Positions 43,169 through 50,470 of a DNA stretch of 64,000 nt are shown here, one piece after another; positions within the stretch are counted from its first letter, which is position 1; each line of letters begins with the position of its first letter. This DNA comes from CBDFKF01 sp965248765 (GTDB lineage: Bacteria > Pseudomonadota > Alphaproteobacteria > VGEJ01). Under the pieces are notes generated by a model. The model was not told the origin of the DNA and did no database searches. It saw nothing but the letters and a program-made list of their open reading frames with translations. The stretch lies in assembly GCA_965248765.1 (NCBI GenBank), contig CBDFKF010000004.1:1116001-1180000 (forward strand). Direction: 5' to 3'. Both the position numbers and the translations under genes were made by a program.

Positions 43169-43876
43169 TCACTTGGACCGTTCTTCGGCAGCTAGAAGTG
43201 CCGCAACGCCGATCGGGCGGCCGCCAAACTCGCCCATGGCGTCGGTCAGACAGCCCCACATGTAGCTTGCGGAGGCAAAGTCGGTCAGCAAATCGTAGGC
43301 GAGCACATCGCCACGATCGGCGCGGACCACAATCGCGTTGAGCCGAGCCACAGAAGTCTGGGCAATCGTGCCGTTGGCGAAGCGGCTGGGCCGCAGGTCG
43401 ACCCCACAAAGCTTGGCGAGCATCGTCGCGGCCTGCGCACCCGTAAGTGTGAACCAGCAATTGGTGTCCGCGCGCGGCACCGGGTACGCGCCAGGCACGG
43501 CTTCTGCGCCGGCGAGGCGCGCGATCGTCTGCTCACGGCCCGCAAGATCGCCCAGAATCAAGATTTCGCTATCGGCAAGCCGTGCCACCGTTGCGCCATC
43601 GGACTGGGGGTAGGCGCGGTTGTTCTCGTCGCCAACGGCGACGCCATGGTCGCGTGCCCATTGGATCGACGCCCATCCCTTGTAGCCGGCGCGCTTGACC
43701 AATGTCAGATCGCACAGGCCGAGGTCGTGCAGCCAGGCCGACTCCTGTGCCGGATCATCGGAGAAGCCGATCGCAAAGACAGCGTCGGCGGCCATTTCAA
43801 ATCGGGCCCCAGCCGCGCCGAGCTCGCGATAGACAGGGCTGCGGCGCGGGCCATCGGTCGGAGCAGGTTCGGCCAT
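43169..43876 (-). CDS. sarcosine oxidase gamma subunit-like (N-methylglutamate dehydrogenase MgdD-like)
   Basis: A 235-residue protein of the SoxG family, slightly longer than the usual ~190-200. Seen: DLCDLTLVKRAGYKGWASI, ADTNCWFTLTGAQAATMLAKLCGVDLRP, FANGTIAQTSVARLNAIVVRAD and FASASYMWGCLTDAMGEFGG. The gamma subunit has a GcvT-like fold and supports the folate/FAD part of the heterotetramer. The start is set at ATG 43876, one base after the alpha-subunit stop; the frame itself extends far upstream. It is the last gene of the beta-delta-alpha-gamma operon and is followed by a terminator. Confidence 0.8.
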   Translation of the reverse strand: MAEPAPTDGPRRSPVYRELGAAGARFEMAADAVFAIGFSDDPAQESAWLHDLGLCDLTLVKRAGYKGWASIQWARDHGVAVGDENNRAYPQSDGATVARLADSEILILGDLAGREQTIARLAGAEAVPGAYPVPRADTNCWFTLTGAQAATMLAKLCGVDLRPSRFANGTIAQTSVARLNAIVVRADRGDVLAYDLLTDFASASYMWGCLTDAMGEFGGRPIGVAALLAAEERSK

Positions 43877-43877
43877 C

Positions 43878-46790
43878 TCAGAGGTCCTGACGCTTGCCTT
43901 CCGGATCATAAAACGGCAGAGCGGCCACCTCGGCCGTGACGAGGCGAGCATCCTCGATCTTGACCGTAAAGGCTCGACCCGGCTCCGCCTGGTCCGGTGC
44001 GACGTAAGCAAGTCCGATCACCGCCTCCAACGTCGGCGAGAAAACTGCCGAGGTCACGCGTCCCTTGATATCCCCGTTTCGAACCACGAGGTGGCATTCC
44101 TTCGGTAGCGGCGCCCCACTGCCGCCCGAGATCGTGAAGCCGACGAGCTTGCGCTCCAGGCCGTTCGCGTTGTGGATCTCGATCGCTCGCCCGCCGACGA
44201 AGTATGGTTTCTTGCGAGAGATAGCCCAGGCCATGTCGGCCTCGTGAGGGTGCGTGAGGCCGTCGGTATCCTGGCCGACGATGATATGACCCTTCTCGAG
44301 CCGCAGAAGGCGCTGCGCCTCGACGCCGAACGGTCGCATCTGCTCGGCGGTGCCCGCCTCCATCAACGCATCCCACAGCGCTTCGCCAAAACTCGCCGGC
44401 ACGTGAATCTCGTAGCCGAGCTCGCCCACGAACCCGACACGTAGGAGTCGCGCTGGCACACCGGCCACGTGCCCTTCGCGCACGCCCATATACGGGAACG
44501 CATCCGCCGCCAGGTCGACATCGGTGAGCGGCGCCAGCACCTTACGCGAGGCTGGGCCGGCAATGTTCACCCCACACCAAGCCGCGGTGACGTTGGTGAT
44601 ATCCACGGCCAAGCGCCACTGGGCGTTATACCAGAGCATTTCCTGATACACACCTTGGACGCCCGATGTGGTGGCGGTGACATAGAAATGTTCCGCGCCG
44701 AGCCGACAAGCGATGCCGTCGTCGACAATCACCCCGGCGCGATCGGTCATCAGGATGTAACGGCACCGACCGATTTGTTGTTTCACGTAGGCGAAAGTGT
44801 ACATGCGGTTGAGGAATTCGGCGGCATCGGACCCCCGGACCTCGAGCCCGCCGAGCGTCGAGACGTCAATCAGCCCAACGTTGCGGCGGACGTTCAGAGC
44901 TTCGGCGGCGATGGCCGCCTGTGCCTCGCCCGCGCCGCCATAGTGCGCCGGGCGCAGCCACAGGCCGGCCGGCATCATGGTCGCGCCTGCGTCGAGATGA
45001 CGGTGGTGCATCGGCGTATGGCGCACAGGCTCGAAGCTGCGACCTGCGAGGTTGCCGAACGTCTCGGCCATGTAGGGCGGCCGTACCGTCGTCCGCTTGA
45101 GTGCCGGCGCCTCGATCGCGGTGACACCGGCCGTCAGCAGGACACCAGGCAACGCCGAATGGCGCCCTTGTGAAGGGCCCATTCCCAGCGTGGAGTAGCG
45201 CTTCAGCAGTTCGAGATGGGCATAGCCATCGGCCGCGGCGTCCAGGATGTCATGCACCTCGATATCCTCATCGAAGTCCACGAAGTCCTTGCCCCGGCGA
45301 TGGGGGAAGATCGGCCAAGGATGGTTGTACCCGGCGGTCTCAGGTGGATTGGCCGGCGTCGGCTCGGCGCCAGCATCCGCTCCCGTCGCCGCTGCTGCCG
45401 CCCAGCCGGCGCGAGCGCCATCACCGATGACGGATTCCAGTCTGTGGCGGCCGAGCACCGAACCAGCAGCGAACACACCATTTGGAAGAGCACCGATCCC
45501 GAAGGTGGCGATGCTCGGGTCATAGGCGACCTCGACACCGGCGTGACTGAGAAGCTGTGAGGTGGGCACGTAGCCGGTGCTCACGCACAAGAGATCGCAG
45601 TCGATCGATGCGGTACCCGCGGCGAACGTGCCGCGACCGGTAACGGCGGCGATGCGCACTCCGGCAATGTGCACTTGCCCCGGGGCGGCGACGGCCTCGG
45701 CCACGGTATGGCCTGGCACAACGGGTACCCCGCGGTCCCGGAGCACGGCGGCAAACGGTCCGGCAGTCCGCTTCTCGAGATCGACCACCGCCGCCACCTC
45801 GACTCCTGCCTCCAATAGATCCAACGCGACGCCGTAGCCAGCATCGCCGGCGGCGAGAACGACGGCGCGCCGCCCGGGCCGAACGCCATAGAGACGAATC
45901 AAGCGCTGCGCTGCACTTCCCAACATCACGCCCGGAAGGTCGTTGTTGCGGAAGACCGCCGGCTGCTCCATCACACCGGCAGCGATGACCACCGCGCCGG
46001 CGCGCAGCTTGATCAATCGATTACCGCGGATGACCGCGAGCCAGTTGTCGTCGTAAAGACCGTTGGCTATCGCCTCGGTTAGCACCTCGATGTTTGGGCT
46101 CGCGTGTACTCGCACCGTCAGCCGCTGGCGAAGCGCCTCCCCCTCCGCGCCGGCCGCATCGAAGCGCGCATAGGTGAGCGCACCGCCGAGAATGGGGTTC
46201 TCATCGATCAACATCACCTCGGCGCCACGTTCTGCCGCCTCGAGTGCTGCGCTCATACCGGCAGGGCCGCCGCCGACCACCGCCACGTCACAGAACGCAT
46301 ACGCTTTGTCGTGGTAACCGTGGGGCGCATCGAGTGAAACCTCGCCCAGTCCGGCATACCGCCGAATCACCGACTCCCACCGCCGCCACGCGCCGCGCGG
46401 TTTGTAGAACGCCTTGTAGTAGAAGCCGACCGGCAGAAAGCCGCCGACGTGGCCGAGCCAGGCGCGCCGGTCGTCATCGAGGCTGCCGGCGTAGTTCTGG
46501 CCGCGAACGCGCAGCCCGTCGCTGATGGGATGGCGGTCGGCAAGGACGTTGGGCTCGCCCGGCAGCTGCACCAGAGTGTTGGCATCCTGGCCAGCCATCG
46601 TCAGCACGCCGCGCGGCCGGTGATACTTAAACGAGCGCGACAGAACCCAGCGGTCGGTCGCGCACAAGGCGCTGGCGATGCTATCGCCGACATAGCCCCG
46701 GTACGAGCGACCCTCGAAGGAGAAGCTCACGGGCTTGGCACGATCGATCAGGAGACCGGCCGGTGACGGCAGCCGGTTGGGGCCCGTCAT
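43878..46790 (-). CDS. sarcosine oxidase alpha subunit-like (N-methylglutamate dehydrogenase MgdC-like)
   Basis: A 970-residue subunit. The N-terminal ~100 residues form the ferredoxin-like segment (FSFEGRSYRGYVGDSIASALCA, SFKYHRPRGVLTMAGQDANTLV). FAD/NAD-binding motif DVAVVGGGPAGMSAALEAAERG is near 162-183, followed by IDENPILGGAL and LCVSTGYVPTSQLL. From ~590 a GcvT-like folate-binding domain follows (YSTLGMGPSQGRHSALPGVL, GLIDVSTLGGLEVRG, GELGYEIHVP, GQDTDGLTHPHEADMAWAISRKKPYFVG). The ATG overlaps the delta-subunit stop by 4 bases. The complex demethylates an N-methyl amino acid with folate as one-carbon acceptor. N-methylglutamate is inferred over sarcosine because of the mgs/gmaS genes nearby. 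Confidence 0.87.
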   Translation of the reverse strand: MTGPNRLPSPAGLLIDRAKPVSFSFEGRSYRGYVGDSIASALCATDRWVLSRSFKYHRPRGVLTMAGQDANTLVQLPGEPNVLADRHPISDGLRVRGQNYAGSLDDDRRAWLGHVGGFLPVGFYYKAFYKPRGAWRRWESVIRRYAGLGEVSLDAPHGYHDKAYAFCDVAVVGGGPAGMSAALEAAERGAEVMLIDENPILGGALTYARFDAAGAEGEALRQRLTVRVHASPNIEVLTEAIANGLYDDNWLAVIRGNRLIKLRAGAVVIAAGVMEQPAVFRNNDLPGVMLGSAAQRLIRLYGVRPGRRAVVLAAGDAGYGVALDLLEAGVEVAAVVDLEKRTAGPFAAVLRDRGVPVVPGHTVAEAVAAPGQVHIAGVRIAAVTGRGTFAAGTASIDCDLLCVSTGYVPTSQLLSHAGVEVAYDPSIATFGIGALPNGVFAAGSVLGRHRLESVIGDGARAGWAAAAATGADAGAEPTPANPPETAGYNHPWPIFPHRRGKDFVDFDEDIEVHDILDAAADGYAHLELLKRYSTLGMGPSQGRHSALPGVLLTAGVTAIEAPALKRTTVRPPYMAETFGNLAGRSFEPVRHTPMHHRHLDAGATMMPAGLWLRPAHYGGAGEAQAAIAAEALNVRRNVGLIDVSTLGGLEVRGSDAAEFLNRMYTFAYVKQQIGRCRYILMTDRAGVIVDDGIACRLGAEHFYVTATTSGVQGVYQEMLWYNAQWRLAVDITNVTAAWCGVNIAGPASRKVLAPLTDVDLAADAFPYMGVREGHVAGVPARLLRVGFVGELGYEIHVPASFGEALWDALMEAGTAEQMRPFGVEAQRLLRLEKGHIIVGQDTDGLTHPHEADMAWAISRKKPYFVGGRAIEIHNANGLERKLVGFTISGGSGAPLPKECHLVVRNGDIKGRVTSAVFSPTLEAVIGLAYVAPDQAEPGRAFTVKIEDARLVTAEVAALPFYDPEGKRQDL

Positions 46791-47080
46791 CGCGCCTCTC
46801 GGCCAGCGAAGTCGACGCGCTCGTGGAACAGCTCGCTCGCCGGATAGGTCTTGAGGATCTCGTCGGTCCGCGTATCCCGCTCGGCGATGAACCAGTAGGC
46901 GGTCGGCACGTGCAGCCACCATTCGCGCACCACCCCAGCCACGTTGTTCTCCAAGAGGACGAAGTCCGCCCACGCCTTGTCGCTGCATGTCGCGGCATCG
47001 GGCTCGGTCACCACCTCCCCGCCGCACACGAACTCGGAAATATTGCGGGGCCCGTTGAGCGGACAGTGCATGATCTTCAT
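46787..47080 (-). CDS. sarcosine oxidase delta subunit-like (MgdB-like)
   Basis: A 97-residue delta subunit: KIMHCPLNGPRNISEFVCGGEV, WADFVLLENNVAGVVREWWLHVPTAYWFIAERDTRTDEIL. Classical SoxD binds Zn through a CPxC pair. Here the second position is Asn (CPLN), so the Zn site is probably incomplete. This CPLNGPRNISEF form looks characteristic of a distinct subgroup. It lies between the beta and alpha subunits, overlapping the alpha start (ATGA) and starting 16 bases after the beta stop. Confidence 0.87.
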   Translation of the reverse strand: MKIMHCPLNGPRNISEFVCGGEVVTEPDAATCSDKAWADFVLLENNVAGVVREWWLHVPTAYWFIAERDTRTDEILKTYPASELFHERVDFAGREAR

Positions 47081-47096
47081 CGCGCCGCGTCGACCC

Positions 47097-48362
47097 TCAG
47101 TACCCCACCGCAGCCGCGCCCTTTTCGCCGACCAGGCGGAAATCCGAGAAGCGATCGAGCCGGAACGGCGCGATCTGATCCGGGGTGCGGCCGCTTGCTA
47201 CCAGCTCTGCCATGCGGGCACCACACACGGGCGTCGCCTTGAAGCCCCAGGTACCCCAGCCCGCGTCGATGTAGTAGTTCTCGATCGGCGTCAGACCCAT
47301 GATCGGCGCGAAATCGGGCGTCATGTCCGCCATTCCGGCCCACTGGCGTACGAGTTTGACCTCGGCCAGGAACGGAAAAAGCTCGAGGATGTGTGCCATC
47401 AGGCCTTCCTTGAACTCGAGGGTCGAGCGCGTCGAGTACAACGGATAGGGATCGGTGGAACCGCCCATCACGAGCTCGCCCCGGTCGCTCTGGGAGACGT
47501 AGATGTGGAGGCTGCCGGATACCACGATGGGATCGAGGAATGGCTTGAGCGGCTGAGACACACACGCCTGCAGCGGGATGGTCCGGATCGGCAAGCGGAA
47601 GCCAGCCAGTGCCGCCAGCTGCGAGCTCGATCCCGCCACTGCCTGCACCGCGCGCTCACAGGTGATGCGCCCGCGGTTCGTCATCACCGCCTGAACTCGG
47701 TTGTTGGACGTCTCGATCGCCGTCACTTCAGTCTGCTGGTGTAGCTCCACGCCCCGGCGTGCTGCGCCGGCCGCATAGCCCCACGCGACCGCGTCGTGGC
47801 GCGCGATGGCGCCGGGCGCGTGGTAGAGCGCGCCAAGGATAGGATAACGGACGTTTTGTGAGAGATTGAGACAGGAGCAAAGTCGGCGGATCTCGTCGGG
47901 GAAGATGAGCTCGGAATCGACCCCGAGATGTTTGTTGACCTCGGCGCGCCATCGCATCGTACGCACTGCCGAATCGGTATGTGCGAGCGTCAAGTGCCCG
48001 CGCTCGGAGTACAGAATATTGAAATCGAGCTCAGTGCTGAGGTCTTGGTACAGGCGTACCGATTCGTCGTAGAAGCGCACCCCTTCTGGCGTTAAATAGT
48101 TGGAGCGGATGATCGCCGTGTTTCGGCCGGTGTTGCCGCCGCCGAGGTAGCCGCGCTCAACCACGGCGACGTCGGTAATGCCGTGCTCCTTGGCGAGATA
48201 ATAGGCCGTTGCCAGACCATGCCCGCCGCCACCGATGATGATGACATCGTAGGAGTCCTTGAGATCGCGGGGCGGTGGGATGTCGCGTCGCGACGGATAT
48301 GCTCGCGAGAGACCGTATTTGAGTAGCCCGAACGGCACGCCGATACCTCCCCACAACCTCAT
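47097..48362 (-). CDS. sarcosine oxidase beta subunit-like (N-methylglutamate dehydrogenase MgdA-like)
   Basis: A 421-residue flavoprotein of the DAO family. FAD motif SYDVIIIGGGGHGLATAYYLAKEHG is near 34-58, then VVERGYLGGGNTGRNTAIIRSNYL. ALYHAPGAIARHDAVAWGYA contains the His expected to carry covalent FMN. WAGMADMTPDFAPIMG and YYIDAGWGTWGFKATPVCG are C-terminal blocks. This subunit oxidizes the N-methyl substrate and passes electrons to the covalent FMN. The start is set at ATG 48362 with GAAGGCGG upstream; a TTG 24 bases earlier is possible. It is the first gene of the four-subunit operon. Confidence 0.88.
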   Translation of the reverse strand: MRLWGGIGVPFGLLKYGLSRAYPSRRDIPPPRDLKDSYDVIIIGGGGHGLATAYYLAKEHGITDVAVVERGYLGGGNTGRNTAIIRSNYLTPEGVRFYDESVRLYQDLSTELDFNILYSERGHLTLAHTDSAVRTMRWRAEVNKHLGVDSELIFPDEIRRLCSCLNLSQNVRYPILGALYHAPGAIARHDAVAWGYAAGAARRGVELHQQTEVTAIETSNNRVQAVMTNRGRITCERAVQAVAGSSSQLAALAGFRLPIRTIPLQACVSQPLKPFLDPIVVSGSLHIYVSQSDRGELVMGGSTDPYPLYSTRSTLEFKEGLMAHILELFPFLAEVKLVRQWAGMADMTPDFAPIMGLTPIENYYIDAGWGTWGFKATPVCGARMAELVASGRTPDQIAPFRLDRFSDFRLVGEKGAAAVGY

Positions 48363-48511
48363 AGAACCGCCTTCGTACAGCGTCAAGCTGAGGCGCCGTT
48401 GACGTCGCTGACCACTGGAGTCGAGCAGCCTGTGAACGACGATCCCGCAGCCTGTATGACGCGCCTGTGGTATGCTCTGGGGCCAACGACATAGCCACGG
48501 GAGCGCGTTTG

Positions 48512-48961
48512 ATGGGACGGATCTCGAAGCTGTGGATGATGCTTAGCGCCGCCGTTTTGGGAGCTGCGCTGCTAGGTGCGGCGGCAACAGCCGAGGATGG
48601 TGAGCCGCCGGCGAGCGACCGCGCCGCGATCCAAGAGGTTATCTCTGATCAGCTCGCGGCTTTCCTGCGCGAAGATGGAACGGACGCTTTCTCCTATGCC
48701 TCGCCTGGCATCCAGCGGATGTTCGAAACGCCGGACCGGTTCATGGCGATGGTGCGACGTGACTACGCGGCCGTGTACCGGCCCCAGAGCATTGCGTTTA
48801 AGGAGCTGGCGCTGGTCGACGACGCGTTCGTGCAAAAGGTGTTTCTGATAGACCCCGACGGTGTGCCGGTGGTCGCGGCCTATCGGATGGAGCGCCAAGC
48901 TAACGGCGATTGGAAAATCAATGGCGTGATTCTGCTGCGCCGCGGTGGCGAGGCCACCTGA
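48512..48961 (+). CDS. DUF4864 family exported protein
   Basis: A 149-residue protein with an N-terminal signal sequence (LWMMLSAAVLGAALLGAAATA, probable cleavage before EDGE). The mature domain, AIQEVISDQLAAFLREDGTDAFSYASPGIQRMFETPDRFMAMVRRDY through FLIDPDGVPVVAAYRMERQANGDWKINGVIL, matches DUF4864, an NTF2-like fold of unknown function common in alphaproteobacteria. The ATG at 48512 begins the signal peptide; the frame opens 45 bases earlier. Probably periplasmic. It is divergent from the sarcosine-oxidase-like operon. Confidence 0.82.
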   Translation: MGRISKLWMMLSAAVLGAALLGAAATAEDGEPPASDRAAIQEVISDQLAAFLREDGTDAFSYASPGIQRMFETPDRFMAMVRRDYAAVYRPQSIAFKELALVDDAFVQKVFLIDPDGVPVVAAYRMERQANGDWKINGVILLRRGGEAT

Positions 48962-48980
48962 GGGAGGTCCGATAAGGCGG

Positions 48981-49008
48981 CTTGATCGGCATCCGCCCAA
49001 GCCTACAT
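48981..49008 (+). promoter_or_regulatory. heat-shock (sigma-32 type) promoter of hsp20
   Basis: CTTG at 48981-48984 and CCTACAT at 49002-49008, spaced by 17 bases, fit the alphaproteobacterial sigma-32 consensus (CTTG, 17-18 bases, CYTATNT). The ~80-base leader that follows has two strong hairpins (GCCGCA/TGCGGC and GCGCGTT/AACGCGC) before the GGAGGAG ribosome site. Confidence 0.65.
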
Positions 49009-49093
49009 AAGGAAAGCGGCGCCTTTCACAGGGCCGCATAGTGCGGCGCGTTCAAACGCGCACGTCAACTCGCTCAAGCGGAGGAGATTGGCC

Positions 49094-49570
49094 ATGACCC
49101 GCGTATCGCTGTTCAACAGCCCACTCGTTCTGGGCTTTGAACAGATCGAGCGAACCCTCGACCGAATCACGAAATCCGGAGACGGCTACCCGCCCTACAA
49201 CATCGAACAAATCGGTGAAGAGGGCTTCCGCGTCACCCTAGCTGTTGCCGGATTCTCGACAAACGACCTCCAGGTGTCGGTCGAGGAGAACCAGCTGATG
49301 GTCCGCGGGCGGCAGCATGCTGAGGAGAATCGCGTCTACCTGCACCGAGGCATCGCGTCGCGGCAATTCCAGCGCTCGTTCGTGCTGGCAGACGGCATCG
49401 AAGTAACCAACGCGCATGTCGACAACGGGCTTCTACACATCGACCTGGCGCGACCCAAGGCCGAGCCGGTGGTCAGGCACATAAAGATCAAATCCAGCGG
49501 TGCAGATGTCGGACCGGCGATGACCATCGGCGGTCCCGGCCAAGCCGTTGATGAGGCGGCGGAACGATGA
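49094..49570 (+). CDS. Hsp20-family small heat-shock protein (IbpA-like)
   Basis: A 158-residue ATP-independent holdase. The N-terminus RVSLFNSPLVLGFEQIERTLDRITKSGDGYPPYNIEQIGEEGFRVTLAVAGF is the usual alphaproteobacterial IbpA start. The alpha-crystallin domain runs ~40-125 (DLQVSVEENQLMVRGRQ, YLHRGIASRQFQRSFVLADGIEV, NGLLHIDLARP). The IxI-like tail is ...VRHIKIKS. The ATG at 49094 follows GGAGGAG. A sigma-32-like promoter lies upstream, and the stop overlaps the DUF1150 gene by 4 bases. Confidence 0.93.
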   Translation: MTRVSLFNSPLVLGFEQIERTLDRITKSGDGYPPYNIEQIGEEGFRVTLAVAGFSTNDLQVSVEENQLMVRGRQHAEENRVYLHRGIASRQFQRSFVLADGIEVTNAHVDNGLLHIDLARPKAEPVVRHIKIKSSGADVGPAMTIGGPGQAVDEAAER

Positions 49571-49782
49571 CGCGGCGGGACCACGACGAGGGGATCAGCG
49601 CCCGTGCTGAGGCAATCTCAGGCGTGCCGGGCCTCGTCTATGTTAAGCGGCTCGTGGTCGAAGGCCGGCGAGCCTACGGGATCTTCGGCGCCGACGGGAC
49701 GGAGATCGCAGCGTTCGCCCGCCGCGACGTTGCCTTCGCCGTCGCACGGCAACAGGATTGGGAACCGGTAAGCGCGCACTGA
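49567..49782 (+). CDS. DUF1150 family small protein
   Basis: A 71-residue protein of unknown function. GLVYVKRLVVEGRRAYGIFGADGTEIAAFARRDVAFAVARQQDWEPVSAH matches DUF1150, whose genes almost always follow hsp20 in alphaproteobacteria. The start overlaps the hsp20 stop (ATGA), so it is heat-inducible with hsp20. Confidence 0.85.
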   Translation: MTRRDHDEGISARAEAISGVPGLVYVKRLVVEGRRAYGIFGADGTEIAAFARRDVAFAVARQQDWEPVSAH

Positions 49783-49804
49783 GCCACCGGTTCAGCCGAC
49801 GCGC

Positions 49805-50269
49805 TCACGCAGCGTGCTGCGTCGCGTGTTGCGTGAGAAGGGCGTGGAGCGCGTCGGTCTCCGCCGAGCCGCGGAGCTTGTCACAAACCACGTGATCGCG
49901 GAGCAAGCGCGAAACGCGCGCAAGTGCCTTGAGATGATCGGCGCCGGCGGCTTCGGGCGCCAGCAGCATGAAAATTAAGTCGACGGGCTCGTCGTCAATC
50001 GCGTCGAAGTCGATCGGATCATCTAGCCGTGCAAAAAACCCGTAGATCTGCTCGATCTCAGCGAGCTTTCCATGCGGGATGGCTACACCGCTGCCGATCC
50101 CCGTCGTGCCGAGCCGCTCGCGCTCCAACAACACGTCGAAGATGTGCCTCGGGTGCTGCTCGCAGATCTCGCTCGCCCGTTCTGCCAACAGCTGCAGTGC
50201 TTGTTTTTTGCTGGTTGCCTTGAGGTGCGGGATAACACCATCGGGTGCCAACAGATCACCGATTTCCAT
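49805..50269 (-). CDS. ptsN: nitrogen-related PTS EIIA component PtsN
   Basis: A 154-residue EIIA-Ntr protein, the terminal phosphoacceptor of the regulatory PTS-Ntr chain that controls K+ uptake, nitrogen and carbon responses. Seen: VIPHLKATSKKQALQLLAERA, the phospho-His site TGIGSGVAIPHGKL (His near 66), FFARLDDPIDFDAIDDEPVDLIFMLLAPE and HLKALARVSRLLRD. It lies downstream of rpoN in the same direction. The usual hpf/raiA gene between rpoN and ptsN is absent; the ~200-base gap holds no gene. Confidence 0.92.
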   Translation of the reverse strand: MEIGDLLAPDGVIPHLKATSKKQALQLLAERASEICEQHPRHIFDVLLERERLGTTGIGSGVAIPHGKLAEIEQIYGFFARLDDPIDFDAIDDEPVDLIFMLLAPEAAGADHLKALARVSRLLRDHVVCDKLRGSAETDALHALLTQHATQHAA

Positions 50270-50470
50270 ATTGTGGTCTCAAGAGTTGATCTGGGTTGGA
50301 TGGCCGGCATGGGCGCCTCTCACCCGAAGCCGCACGGACCCCGGCGCGCGCGATCGTCGCCGTTCGACAAGCTCCCTGTCATGGAGGCTGACCTCGCCCC
50401 CCTGCGGACCGGCCATGGCGGGGGAGCCGCGACATTAGGCGCGCATGGATACGACTGTCAATCGTCGCCG

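Noticed and set aside
43169..48362. Plain sarcosine oxidase (soxBDAG) of glycine betaine catabolism as the primary call
   Set aside because: Not excluded, but no glyA, purU, dgc or gbc genes are near, while gmaS and mgs-like genes are. N-methylglutamate dehydrogenase is favoured.
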